DNA of 64,000 bases from positions 1-64,000 of the forward strand of contig VFKA01000063.1 of NCBI GenBank assembly GCA_009885795.1, written 5' to 3'. Both the position numbers and the translations under genes were made by a program. Below are positions 10,062 through 18,215 of this stretch, piece by piece; the stretch's first letter is position 1; every line of letters begins with the position of its first letter. The DNA comes from Rhodospirillales bacterium (GTDB lineage: Bacteria; Pseudomonadota; Alphaproteobacteria; Dongiales; Dongiaceae). The notes beneath the pieces were generated by a model, which searched no databases, was not told the origin of the DNA, and saw only the letters and a list, made by a program, of their open reading frames with translations.

Positions 10062-10895
10062 ATGAAAAAATCGCTCTACACGGCCGGCGCGCTGGCGCTC
10101 GGCCTCGCGCTCGCCGCGCCCGCCGCGCAAGCCGGCGAGGTCCTCGACCGGGTCATGGCGTCGAAGACGCTGACCGGCACCTATTCCGAGGGCTATCCGC
10201 CGGTGGCCTTCATCGACGAGAACAACGAGCTGACCGGCTTCGACGTCGAGGTGGGCAAGGAGATCGCCAAGCGCCTGGGCGTCGAGTTGAAGCCGATGAC
10301 CGCGTCATGGGAGGCGACGGTGGGCGGCCATTGGGGCACGCGCTTCGACATCGCGGTCGGCTCGATGACGCCGACCAAGGAGCGCGCCGAGGTGCTCGAT
10401 TTCCCCGGCATCTATTACTACACGCCGGCGTCCTTCGCCGTGCACAAGGACAATGCCGCGGTGCAATCGGTCGCCGATTTGAACGGCAAGGCGTTGGGGG
10501 CCTGCGCGGCTTGCACGTACGAGGCGTATCTGAACGGCAATCTGGTCATGGACGCCGAGGGCACGCCGCCCTTCGAGTTCCTGGTGAAACCCGGCAAGGT
10601 CGTGGCCTACGAGTCCGACGGCGCCGCGTTCGAGGATCTGAAGCTCGGCGACGGCGTGCGGTTGGACGGCGTGCTCTCCAACCTGCCGACGCTGGTCGAG
10701 GCGGTGAAGGCCGGCCTGCCGTTCCGGGTCATCGAGCCGCCGGTGTTCTACGAGCCCCTCGCGGTCGCGGTCGATAAGGGCGACCCGGAGTTCACGGCCA
10801 AGCTCGCCGAGATCATTGCCGCCATGCACGCGGACGGCACCTTGACCGCGCTGTCGGTGAAGTGGTTCGGGGTCGATCTGACCAAGGCGCAGTAG
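10062..10895 (+). CDS. Periplasmic amino-acid-type ABC transporter substrate-binding protein
   Basis: This is a family-3 solute-binding protein. It begins with a signal peptide, MKKSLYTAGALALGLALAAPAAQA, cleaved before GEVLD, and contains SEGYPPVAFIDENNELTGFDVEVGKEIAKRLG, DIAVGSMTPTKERAEVLDF and YEPLAVAVDKGDPEF, the usual ligand-cleft and hinge elements. I chose the ATG at 10062; a GTG three codons upstream is also open. No permease or ATPase gene lies nearby, so it is an orphan whose partners must be elsewhere. The ligand is probably a polar amino acid, but that is not certain. The ending is followed by a palindromic repeat (10903-10950). Confidence 0.92.
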   Translation: MKKSLYTAGALALGLALAAPAAQAGEVLDRVMASKTLTGTYSEGYPPVAFIDENNELTGFDVEVGKEIAKRLGVELKPMTASWEATVGGHWGTRFDIAVGSMTPTKERAEVLDFPGIYYYTPASFAVHKDNAAVQSVADLNGKALGACAACTYEAYLNGNLVMDAEGTPPFEFLVKPGKVVAYESDGAAFEDLKLGDGVRLDGVLSNLPTLVEAVKAGLPFRVIEPPVFYEPLAVAVDKGDPEFTAKLAEIIAAMHADGTLTALSVKWFGVDLTKAQ

Positions 10896-10902
10896 TGGGT
10901 TT

Positions 10903-10950
10903 CCTCGCCCTTCGAGACGCGCCCCTGGCGGGGCGCTCCTCAGGGTGAGG
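10903..10950. repeat. Dispersed palindromic repeat carrying the mtaB ribosome binding site
   Basis: CCTCGCCCT ... GAGACGCGCCCC tggc GGGGCGCTC CTCAGGGTGAGG forms a long imperfect hairpin of a repeat type common between alphaproteobacterial genes. Its right end runs into GAGGAGG, about 9 bases before the mtaB ATG. It may also attenuate transcription from the upstream gene. Confidence 0.7.
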
Positions 10951-10961
10951 AGGCGCGAAGC

Positions 10962-12338
10962 ATGATCGAACCGCGCGTCGTCAATTTCGGGTGCCGCCTC
11001 AACGCCTTCGAGGCCGAGGCGATGGCCGGCTTTGCCAGCGCGGCGGGGCTCGACGACGTGGTCATCGTCAACACCTGCGCCGTCACCGCCGAGGCCGAGC
11101 GCCAGGCCCGCCAGGCGATCCGCAAACTCCGGCGCGAGCGCCCGAGCGCGCGCATCGTCGTCACCGGCTGCGCGGCGCAGATCGATCCGGCGCGCTTCGC
11201 CGCCATGGCGGAGGTGGATCACGTCATCGGCAACAGGGAGAAGCTCGAACCCGCGACCTTCATGGCGCTGGCCGGGGCCGGCATGGCACGGGTGAGCGTC
11301 GGCGACATCGCGCTCGTGCGCGAGACCGCCGGGCACCTGATCGCCGGATTCCAGGGCCGTGCGCGCGCCTTCATCGAGGTGCAGCAGGGCTGCGACCACC
11401 GCTGCACGTTCTGCATCATCCCGTTCGGCCGGGGCCCCAGCCGCAGCGTGCCGGCGCCCGAGGTGGTGGCGCGGGTGAGGGCATTGGTGGAAGGCGGCAC
11501 GGCGGAGGTCGTGCTGACCGGCGTCGATATCACCCACTATGGCGCCGACCTGCCGGGATCGCCGACGCTTGGCGCCCTGGCGCGGCGAATCTTGCGCGAG
11601 GTTCCGGAACTGCCGCGCCTGCGCCTCTCCTCGCTCGATCCCATTGAGATCGACGGCGACCTCATGGCCGCGATCGGGGAAGAGCCGCGCCTGATGCCGC
11701 ATTTGCATTTGAGCCTGCAGGCGGGCGACGACATGGTGCTGAAACGGATGAAGCGGCGGCACACCAGCGCCGACGCGGTTCAGTTGTGCCGGCGGGTGCG
11801 GGATCTTCGCCCCGATGTGGCGTTCGGGGCCGACATCATCGCCGGCTTCCCGACCGAGACCGAGGCGATGTTCCGGCGCACCCTCGATCATATCGGGGAA
11901 TGTGGGATTACGTTCCTGCACGTGTTTCCCTTTTCGGCCAGGCCCGGCACGCCCGCCGCGCGCATGCCGGCGGTGAACGGCGCGGTCGTGCGCGAACGCG
12001 CCCGGCGCCTGCGCGAGCAGGGCCGCGCCGCGAGGCGGCGATTCCTAGAGGCACGCATCGGCGAGACCGTTTCGGTGCTGGTGGAGAAGTCGGAAAGCGG
12101 GTTCGCCGCCGGCCATTCGGAACACTTCGCGTTCGCGCGCGTCGCGGGCGAGGCCATGCCCGGCGCCATCGTCCGCGCCCGGGTCGAGGGCGCCGACGAC
12201 GAGGGGCTGCAAGCCCGGCTTGTCGATCCAGTCCGACACCCGTCTTCCACTATTGTCATGCCCGCGCTCGACGCGGGCATCCAGCACGGCGCCGAAAGGC
12301 GCGCAATTCCTGGATCGCCGGGTCAAGCCCGGCGATGA
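10962..12338 (+). CDS. mtaB: tRNA (t6A37)-C2 methylthiotransferase MtaB
   Basis: MtaB is a radical-SAM enzyme that adds a methylthio group to t6A37 in tRNA. The N-terminal methylthiotransferase domain has cluster cysteines Cys11, Cys39 and Cys70, and the radical-SAM domain has Cys144, Cys148 and Cys151 in QGCDHRCTFC. A TRAM-like segment follows near EARIGETVSVLVEKS. The ATG at 10962 has GAGGAGG upstream. The last ~28 residues (from about 431) are encoded by a palindromic repeat and are not family sequence; the stop overlaps the ftsY start (ATGA). Confidence 0.95.
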   Translation: MIEPRVVNFGCRLNAFEAEAMAGFASAAGLDDVVIVNTCAVTAEAERQARQAIRKLRRERPSARIVVTGCAAQIDPARFAAMAEVDHVIGNREKLEPATFMALAGAGMARVSVGDIALVRETAGHLIAGFQGRARAFIEVQQGCDHRCTFCIIPFGRGPSRSVPAPEVVARVRALVEGGTAEVVLTGVDITHYGADLPGSPTLGALARRILREVPELPRLRLSSLDPIEIDGDLMAAIGEEPRLMPHLHLSLQAGDDMVLKRMKRRHTSADAVQLCRRVRDLRPDVAFGADIIAGFPTETEAMFRRTLDHIGECGITFLHVFPFSARPGTPAARMPAVNGAVVRERARRLREQGRAARRRFLEARIGETVSVLVEKSESGFAAGHSEHFAFARVAGEAMPGAIVRARVEGADDEGLQARLVDPVRHPSSTIVMPALDAGIQHGAERRAIPGSPGQARR

Positions 12339-12339
12339 C
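12254..12339. repeat. Palindromic repeat (two hairpins) spanning the mtaB/ftsY junction
   Basis: Two stem-loops, ATGCCCGCG/CGCGGGCAT and ATCGCCGGG/CCCGGCGAT, flank a CGGCGCCG centre. The same family occurs at 61208-61329. Both the mtaB stop and the ftsY ATG fall inside its right arm. Confidence 0.85.
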
Positions 12340-13273
12340 AACGAGGGTGAGCGGCTGGTTCGGCCGCCTGAAAGACGGCCTGGCGCGGTCGGCGACGCGG
12401 TTGGGCGAGGGCATCGCCGGAATCCTCGCGAGCCGGCGGCTCGACAAGGACGCGTTGCGCGCGCTCGAGGAGTTGCTGATCGAAGCCGATCTCGGCCCCG
12501 CCATGGCGGCAAAGCTAACCCAGGAACTCGCGCGCAAGCGGCTCGACCAGGACGTGACGGCGACGGAGGTGCGCGAGCTGCTGGCGGCCGATATCGCGGC
12601 GGCGCTGGCACCCCTGGCGCGGCCGTTGGCGCTTGTGCCCGGCGCCAAACCGACGGTGGTGCTGGTGGTGGGCGTCAACGGTTCCGGCAAGACCACGACC
12701 ATCGGCAAGCTGGCGCGGCTCTTCGTGAACGATGGGCATTCGGTCCTGATGGCGGCCGGCGACACGTTTCGCGCCGCCGCCGTCGAGCAACTGAAAATCT
12801 GGGGCGCGCGGCTTGGCGTCGCCGTGGTGACGCGCGGGGCGGGGGCGGACCCGGCGGGGCTCGCCTATGACGCGTTCGCCGAGGCCAGGCGCGAGGGCAC
12901 CGACGTGCTGCTCGTCGACACGGCGGGCCGGCTGCACAACAAGACCAATTTGATGGCCGAGCTGCAGAAGGTCGTCCGGGTCTTGAAGAAGATGGACCCG
13001 GCGGCGCCGCACCACTGCCTTCTGGTGCTTGACGCCACCGTCGGCCAGAACGCGCTGCAGCAGGTCGAAACCTTCAAGGAGATGACCGATTTGACCGGCC
13101 TCGTCGTCACCAAGCTCGACGGCACCGCGCGCTGCGGCGTGCTGGTGGCGCTGGCCGAGCGCTTCCGCCTGCCGATCCATTGCATCGGCGTCGGGGAGGG
13201 CGCCGACGACCTCCGGCCGTTCGAGGCCGATGCCTTCGCCCGCGCGCTGCTGGGGTTGGCCGCAAGGGAGTAA
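12335..13273 (+). CDS. ftsY: Signal recognition particle receptor FtsY
   Basis: FtsY is the membrane-associated GTPase receptor for the SRP (Ffh is at 4381-5754). The 312-aa protein has the NG domain only: helical N region (1-100), P-loop GVNGSGKT (113-120), GDTFRAAAVEQL, DTAGRL (195-200) and TKLDGTARCG (259-268). No acidic N-terminal A domain is present, as in many Alphaproteobacteria. The last motif usually reads TAKGG, so Arg-Cys here is an oddity. The ATG at 12335 overlaps the mtaB stop; a GTG at 12347 is an alternative. Neither start has a good ribosome binding site, which suggests coupling to mtaB. Confidence 0.96.
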   Translation: MTTRVSGWFGRLKDGLARSATRLGEGIAGILASRRLDKDALRALEELLIEADLGPAMAAKLTQELARKRLDQDVTATEVRELLAADIAAALAPLARPLALVPGAKPTVVLVVGVNGSGKTTTIGKLARLFVNDGHSVLMAAGDTFRAAAVEQLKIWGARLGVAVVTRGAGADPAGLAYDAFAEARREGTDVLLVDTAGRLHNKTNLMAELQKVVRVLKKMDPAAPHHCLLVLDATVGQNALQQVETFKEMTDLTGLVVTKLDGTARCGVLVALAERFRLPIHCIGVGEGADDLRPFEADAFARALLGLAARE

Positions 13274-13329
13274 CCGGCGACAGGGGCGTGACGTTTCGGT
13301 TACAATCGCGAAACGGCCGCGGGTTACCC

Positions 13330-14175
13330 ATGATTCCCGAATTCGTCGTCACGCTGATGCTGCTGGGCGCGGCGGCGCTGCATGCGACCTGGAACGCGCT
13401 CATCAAGGGCAGCACCGACCGGACGGCGACGCTGCTGCTGGTGATGGCGGTCTCGAGCGTGCCGGCCATCGTGGCGCTGCCGTTCCTGCCGCTGCCGGCG
13501 GCGGCGGCTTGGCCCTATCTCGCCTTCTCGATCGCGATTCATTGCCTCTATCACCTGACGCTCATCGGCGCCTACCGCCACGGCGATCTCAGTCAAGTTT
13601 ATCCGATCGCGCGCGGCGCCTCGCCGGTGCTGGTGGCGGCCGGGGCCTATGTGGTCGCCGGCGAATCGCTCGGACCGGTCGAGATCGCCAGAATCGCAAC
13701 GGTCTCCTTGGGCGTCGCCAGCCTGGCCGGGGTGTGGCGCCCGAGCGCAAAAGACATGAAGGCGGTGGGGTTCGCCATCCTCACCGCCATCGGCATCGCG
13801 CTCTATTCGGTCGCCGACGGCATGGGCGTGCGCCGCGCCGGGCTGTCGTTCAGCTACATCGCTTGGCTGCTGGCGCTCGACGGGCCGATCGCGCTCGGCG
13901 CCGGCCTCTATCTGCGGCGGGGCCGTGTCGGCGCGGTGGTGCGGCGCCATATCGCCATGGCCAGCATCGGCGGCATCATCGCCGCGCTCGGCTATGGCGT
14001 CGTCATCTGGGCCATGTCGCGGCTGCCGATGGCGCAGGTCAGCGCCTTGCGCGAGACCAGCGTCATCATGGCGGCGCTCATCGGCACGCTGGTGCTGGGC
14101 GAACCCTTCGGGCGCCTGCGCATCGCCGCCGCCATCACGATCGTGGCCGGGAACGTGCTATTGCACTTGGCGTAG
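13330..14175 (+). CDS. DMT/EamA family membrane transporter
   Basis: The 281-aa protein has ten hydrophobic segments in two repeats, with the EamA pattern: LHATWNALIKGS early in repeat one, IGAYRHGDLSQVYPIARGASPVLVA in the middle, and VIWAMSRLPMAQVSALRETSVIMAALIG plus LGEPFGRLRIAAA in repeat two. It is an inner-membrane exporter or permease of unknown substrate. The ATG at 13330 gives the first transmembrane segment directly. It follows ftsY by 56 bases and may be co-transcribed. The stop lies at the edge of a heptad repeat. Confidence 0.9.
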   Translation: MIPEFVVTLMLLGAAALHATWNALIKGSTDRTATLLLVMAVSSVPAIVALPFLPLPAAAAWPYLAFSIAIHCLYHLTLIGAYRHGDLSQVYPIARGASPVLVAAGAYVVAGESLGPVEIARIATVSLGVASLAGVWRPSAKDMKAVGFAILTAIGIALYSVADGMGVRRAGLSFSYIAWLLALDGPIALGAGLYLRRGRVGAVVRRHIAMASIGGIIAALGYGVVIWAMSRLPMAQVSALRETSVIMAALIGTLVLGEPFGRLRIAAAITIVAGNVLLHLA

Positions 14176-14213
14176 CTGTCAGCTGTCAGCTGTCAGCTAT
14201 CAGCTATCGGCTA
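14174..14213. repeat. Heptad tandem repeat (AGCTGTC / AGCTATC)
   Basis: Five to six 7-base units lie between two convergent genes and cover the stop codons of both. The same heptad occurs at 6045-6081. Confidence 0.75.
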
Positions 14214-14756
14214 GCGGTCGCCGAACTCGCCGGGCGGGTTCCCGCGCGCGGCGAAGAGGGGCACGCCCTCGACGTCGCGGTAATGCGTCAGCACCCAGCG
14301 CACCGAGGGGAAGGCGAGATCGCTCCACGGAATATCGGCCCAGTCGAAGAGGCGCACGTCCTCGCTCTCGGCGCCGGGCGACACGTTGTCGTCGCGCAAG
14401 GCGGCGCGGTACATGATTTGCACCTGCGACAGGCGGGGAATCGAGTAGACGGCGAGGAGCGCGTCGATCTCGATCCTGGCATGCGCCTCTTCCCACGCCT
14501 CGCGCATGGCACCGGCGGCGGTGGTTTCGTTCTGCTCGAGAAATCCGGCCGGGATGGTCCAATAGCCGCTGCGCGGGTCGATGGCGCGCCGGCAAAGCAG
14601 CACCCGGCCGCGCCATGCGCAAACCGAGCCGACCACGACTTTCGGATTCTCGTAGGCGATGAAGCCGCACTCGCCGCACACCAGGCGCTGGCGGTTGTCG
14701 CCCTCGGGCACGCGGCGCGCGAAGCGGTGGGTCGGCGGATCGGGGTCATGGCTCAT
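14211..14756 (-). CDS. Nudix hydrolase with N-terminal zinc-ribbon half
   Basis: Nudix enzymes cleave nucleoside diphosphates linked to another group. The 181-aa protein has a CGECGF pair near residues 26-31, as in NudC-like proteins, then the Nudix box from GFLEQNE to REAWEE with the catalytic Glu residues in place. The ATG at 14756 (MSHDPDPP) is chosen; the frame is open farther upstream but overlaps the divergent gene's start. Its stop lies inside a heptad repeat. The substrate is not evident; ADP-ribose or NADH-type substrates are typical of relatives. Confidence 0.93.
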   Translation of the reverse strand: MSHDPDPPTHRFARRVPEGDNRQRLVCGECGFIAYENPKVVVGSVCAWRGRVLLCRRAIDPRSGYWTIPAGFLEQNETTAAGAMREAWEEAHARIEIDALLAVYSIPRLSQVQIMYRAALRDDNVSPGAESEDVRLFDWADIPWSDLAFPSVRWVLTHYRDVEGVPLFAARGNPPGEFGDR

Positions 14757-14859
14757 CGGGCGCGAGTCTCGCAAGGCCGCGCCAACCGCGCAAGGCCACT
14801 GTTGCCGCCGCGCGCGGATCGCATAGACTGGAGCGCTGTTGTCCAATTCGGAGAGAGCG

Positions 14860-15627
14860 ATGGCGGGATTGTTGGATTGGGCGAAGCGGGCGGCGCCGCG
14901 CCGGCGCATGGTCGAGGTCGGCTGGATTATCGATATCGACAGCGCCGGGTTCATCTACGACGCGCCCCACCCCTATCAGCGCCAGGCGCCGGCGCAGGCC
15001 TCGAACAAGGCGGTGGGCTATTGCCCGGCGATCCTCGACTACGAGGCGCGGCTGTTCGAAGTCCTGTGCCCGTTCGACCTTCACCTGCGGCTGGGCAAGA
15101 ACGAGCAAGGCGCCTTCAAGCTCAACTACCCGGACCAGTTCAACAGCGCGTCCAACCCCAAATTCACCAGCAAGCTCGTCGAGCCCACCCACCCGAACGA
15201 ATGGCGCGACCCGGCCATTCCCGTGCTGCAGATCCGCACGCCCTACCGGTTCGTCACCGACGAGACGGTGTTCATCAACATGATGCCGGCCTTCCACCAT
15301 TTCCGGCAGCCGCCGCTGCCGGGCCTGGTCATCGGCGGGCGCTTCCCCTTGCGCGACTGGCCGCGCGCGCTCAACTGGGCGTTCGAGTGGCATGACAAGA
15401 CGCAAGACCTCGTCTTGAAGCGCGGCGAGCCGTGGTTCACTTTGCGATTCGAGACCGAGGATCCGTCGCGGCAGGTGCGCCTGGTCGAGGCCGAGATGAC
15501 GCCCGAGTTGCGCCGATTCGCCCGGGGCATGGATGGGGTGACGAGCTTCGTCGACCAGACCTTCTCGCTCTTCGGCGTGGCGCGTAGCCGGCGCCCGAAG
15601 CGGCTTCTGGTCAAGGCGAAGCGGTAG
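14860..15627 (+). CDS. Conserved protein of unknown function
   Basis: The 255-aa protein (MAGLLDWAKRAAPRRR) contains several motif-like blocks: CPFDLHLRLG, DQFNSASNPKFTSKLVEP, EWRDPAIPVLQIRTPYRFVTDETVFINMMPAF and GRFPLRDWPRALNWAFEWHD. I recognise it only as an uncharacterised soluble protein that is probably conserved. No signal peptide or membrane segment is visible. The ATG at 14860 has GGAGAGAG upstream; a TTG at 14839 is open too. Its 3' end overlaps the convergent dehydrogenase gene by 17 bases. Confidence 0.82.
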   Translation: MAGLLDWAKRAAPRRRMVEVGWIIDIDSAGFIYDAPHPYQRQAPAQASNKAVGYCPAILDYEARLFEVLCPFDLHLRLGKNEQGAFKLNYPDQFNSASNPKFTSKLVEPTHPNEWRDPAIPVLQIRTPYRFVTDETVFINMMPAFHHFRQPPLPGLVIGGRFPLRDWPRALNWAFEWHDKTQDLVLKRGEPWFTLRFETEDPSRQVRLVEAEMTPELRRFARGMDGVTSFVDQTFSLFGVARSRRPKRLLVKAKR

Positions 15628-16867
15628 GCCGATAGCTGACCCGCCAGATCGTCTGGCCGAGATCGTCGGCGACGAGCAGGCTGCCGTCCTTGGCGATTGC
15701 GAGGCCGGCGGGCCGGCCCCAGACCCGCGCGGTGCCGGTGCCTTCGCTCCAAAAGCCGCTCAGAAAAGTTTCATAGTACCCGAGCGGCCGGCCGTTCTCG
15801 AACTTCACGCGCACGACCATGTAGCCGGTGGGCTTGGAGGCGTTCCACGAGCCGTGCAGCGCCACGAAGGCATCGCCGCGATAGTCGGGCGGAAAATGCC
15901 CGCCATCGTAGAACACCAGCCCGAGCGGCGCCGAGTGCGAGCGGAACAGCAAGTCGGGCACGAGCGCCGCGGCGACGCGTTCGGGGTCGGCGTCGAAATC
16001 GGGCTGCGGGTTGGGCCCGATGTAGGCATCGGGCCAACCATAGAACCCGCCGGGGGCAAGCCGCGTCAGATAGTCCGGCACCAGACCGTCGCCGAGGCCG
16101 TCGCGCTCGTTCACCACGACGTAGAGGTCGGCCGTGCCCGGATAGAAGGCGATGCCGACCGGATTGCGCAGGCCCTCGGCGTAAGTGGACTGGCCCGACC
16201 CATCGGCGTTGAAGGTTTGCACCGTCGCGTGGACCTCGGGATCGCGGCCGATGTTCGAGCGCGAGCCGACGGTGACGTGGAAGCGACTTCCGTCCGGGCT
16301 GAAGACGAGGTTGCGCGTCCAATGCCCGACGCCTTGCCCGAGCGCGCCCGTGGCCGTCACCGGTTCCTTGACGCCCGGCGCTTCCGCGGCGGCCGGATCC
16401 CAGCGCACGCGCCACACGCGCTCGATATCGGCGACATAGAGCCAATCGCCCTCGATCGCCAGGCCATGCCGGCCCTTGAAGCCCTCGGCGTAGGGGACGA
16501 TGGTTTCGGCGGCGCCATCGCCATCGGCGTCCCGCAACCGTGTGATCTTCCCCGCCCCGGGTTCGGCCAGCAGCACGTCGCCGTTCGGCGCCACCGTCAT
16601 CCAGCGCGCGTGCGCGAGGCCATCGGCGAAGACGTTGACGGCAAATCCCTCCGGCAACCGGAACGGCGGCGGCGATGGCCGGGCGATCTCTCGCGACGGG
16701 TTGCTCTCGACCGGCGTGGCGAAGGGCGCCGGCAGCGATTGCGGGTCGATTCGAATCCGCGTGCCGGGACTCTGCTCGCCACCCCATGAAACGGCCGAGA
16801 ACGAGAGGGAAATCGCCGCCGACACGGACATTATAACGATATATATCAAATAATTACCGAGAGACAT
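15611..16867 (-). CDS. PQQ-dependent sugar dehydrogenase family (sorbosone dehydrogenase-like) beta-propeller
   Basis: The 418-aa protein has a signal peptide (about residues 1-29) and then a six-bladed propeller of the soluble glucose/L-sorbosone dehydrogenase family: LPEGFAVNVFADGLAHARWMTVAPNGDVLLAE, GRHGLAIEGDWLYVADIERVWR, a WTRNLVFSPDG blade, and the late GRPAGLAIAKDGSLLVADD. It would oxidise sugars or related aldoses in the periplasm if PQQ is available; no pqq genes are in the window, so the cofactor is inferred from the family. A minus-strand AGGA precedes the ATG at 16867. Promoters for it and the divergent gene share the gap to 16970. Confidence 0.9.
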   Translation of the reverse strand: MSLGNYLIYIVIMSVSAAISLSFSAVSWGGEQSPGTRIRIDPQSLPAPFATPVESNPSREIARPSPPPFRLPEGFAVNVFADGLAHARWMTVAPNGDVLLAEPGAGKITRLRDADGDGAAETIVPYAEGFKGRHGLAIEGDWLYVADIERVWRVRWDPAAAEAPGVKEPVTATGALGQGVGHWTRNLVFSPDGSRFHVTVGSRSNIGRDPEVHATVQTFNADGSGQSTYAEGLRNPVGIAFYPGTADLYVVVNERDGLGDGLVPDYLTRLAPGGFYGWPDAYIGPNPQPDFDADPERVAAALVPDLLFRSHSAPLGLVFYDGGHFPPDYRGDAFVALHGSWNASKPTGYMVVRVKFENGRPLGYYETFLSGFWSEGTGTARVWGRPAGLAIAKDGSLLVADDLGQTIWRVSYRPTASP

Positions 16868-16904
16868 TAAGATTCCTGTTGATAATCGCCGACGCCCCTT
16901 TTAG

Positions 16905-16957
16905 GGTTAACGGCGTGGGGTGCGCGTTCCACCGAGCCGTTAACCAAAGTGGAACGC
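16905..16957 (+). promoter_or_regulatory. Two interleaved 9-bp palindromes (pseudoknot-like) before the DUF2336 gene
   Basis: GGTTAACGG (16905-16913) pairs with CCGTTAACC (16937-16945), and GCGTTCCAC (16924-16932) pairs with GTGGAACGC (16949-16957). The order is A-B-A'-B', so both stems cannot form as simple hairpins but could form an H-type pseudoknot in RNA, or be overlapping protein sites in DNA. It ends 13 bases before the ATG at 16971. A weak -10-like GATAAT lies at 16881-16886. Confidence 0.55.
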
Positions 16958-16970
16958 CGGGGGGAGGAGA

Positions 16971-18215
16971 ATGGGGGGCTTACTCGCAATTTCACGTCCC
17001 GTGGTGGCGCGTGATGGTGGGGCATCGGCAAGCCGCCCCGCCGACCGCCGCCCGCGACGAGGCGCGGGAGGAAGACTGTTGTCGCCGCCGATTGCCGCCG
17101 AGGTCAACGAGCTTTTGAGGGTCGCCCGCGACCGGTCGCTGGACAGCCGTCAGCGCCTGGTCGGCATGATCGGCGACATGTTCCTTGGGACCGACACCGA
17201 GCTGACCCGGCAAGAGCAGGCGCTGATGACCGACATCTTGCGCAAGCTCATCCACGAATTCACCGGACCGGTCCGGCGCCTCCTAAGCGAGAAGCTGGCC
17301 AAGATCGACGTCGTGCCGCGCGAAATCGCGGTGCTGCTCGCCAACGACGAATTCTCGGTGGCCGAGCCGATCCTGCTCGCCAGCACGGCGCTCCACGACA
17401 CGGACCTGATCGAAGTCATCCATCAGCGAACGCTTCAGCACCAGCTGGCCATCGCCATGCGCCGGGGTCTCGGCGACGTCGTCAGCGCCGCGCTGGTCGA
17501 GACCGGCCGCGTCGATGTCATTCGCGCGCTCCTCGACAACAAGGACGCCAAGATATCCCGCGCGACGATGAGCTACCTCGTCGATCAATCGCGCTCCGTC
17601 GATGGGTTCCAGGAGCCGATCCTGCGCCGCCACGATCTGCCGCCCGAGCTGGCCCGGCGCATGTACCATTGGGTATCGGCGGCGCTCCGGCAATACATCG
17701 TCTCGAACTTCGCCATCGACCCGACGACGCTGGACGGCGCCGTCGAAGAGAGCGTCGAGGAATCGATCGCGCGCCATGTCCGAGAACAGCCGGAATCGAG
17801 CGCGCCGGGCGTCTTGGCCCATCGTCTCATGGCCGCCGGCGCGATAACGCCGCAGCTTCTCATCCAGACGCTGCGCCAGGGCGAGGTCGCGCTGTTCGAG
17901 ACTCTCTTAAGCGAGATGTCGTCCCTGCGCCCGGTCCTCATCCGCCGCATGCTGTACGAAGCGGGCGGCGAGAGCATGGCGGTCGTCTGCCGGTCCCTCG
18001 GCGTCGAAAAGCCCACCTTCGCCTCGATCTATCTGCTGAGCCGAAAGGCGCGGCCCCGCTCGGCGGCGACCCGACCGGAGGAACTGGCCCATCTGCTGCA
18101 CTTCTTCGACAACATCGACCCGGCGGCGTCGCAGGCCGTGGTCGCGCGCTGGCGGCGCGGCGGCGATTTCCTGAATGCCGCGCGCGATATCGAGCCCGCG
18201 GGCGATGGTCGCTAA
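16971..18215 (+). CDS. DUF2336 domain protein
   Basis: The 414-aa protein is all-helical and soluble, with the DUF2336 pattern: LDSRQRLVGMIGDMFLG, KLIHEFTGPVRRLLSEKLAKIDVVPREIAVLLANDEFSVAEPIL, GDVVSAALVETGRVDVIRALLDNKDAKISR and VVCRSLGVEKPTFASIYLLSRK. DUF2336 proteins are HEAT-like scaffolds common in Rhizobiales and Rhodospirillales; their role is unknown. The ATG at 16971 sits very close to GGAGGA. A TTG at 17079 with GGAGGA 7 bases upstream is an alternative that removes an Arg-rich low-complexity lead. Its end overlaps the start of the histidine kinase, which suggests they work together. Confidence 0.88.
   Translation: MGGLLAISRPVVARDGGASASRPADRRPRRGAGGRLLSPPIAAEVNELLRVARDRSLDSRQRLVGMIGDMFLGTDTELTRQEQALMTDILRKLIHEFTGPVRRLLSEKLAKIDVVPREIAVLLANDEFSVAEPILLASTALHDTDLIEVIHQRTLQHQLAIAMRRGLGDVVSAALVETGRVDVIRALLDNKDAKISRATMSYLVDQSRSVDGFQEPILRRHDLPPELARRMYHWVSAALRQYIVSNFAIDPTTLDGAVEESVEESIARHVREQPESSAPGVLAHRLMAAGAITPQLLIQTLRQGEVALFETLLSEMSSLRPVLIRRMLYEAGGESMAVVCRSLGVEKPTFASIYLLSRKARPRSAATRPEELAHLLHFFDNIDPAASQAVVARWRRGGDFLNAARDIEPAGDGR

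Noticed and set aside
14174-14213. Heptad repeats as a CRISPR array
   Set aside because: The units are 7 bases with no spacers and no cas genes are present.
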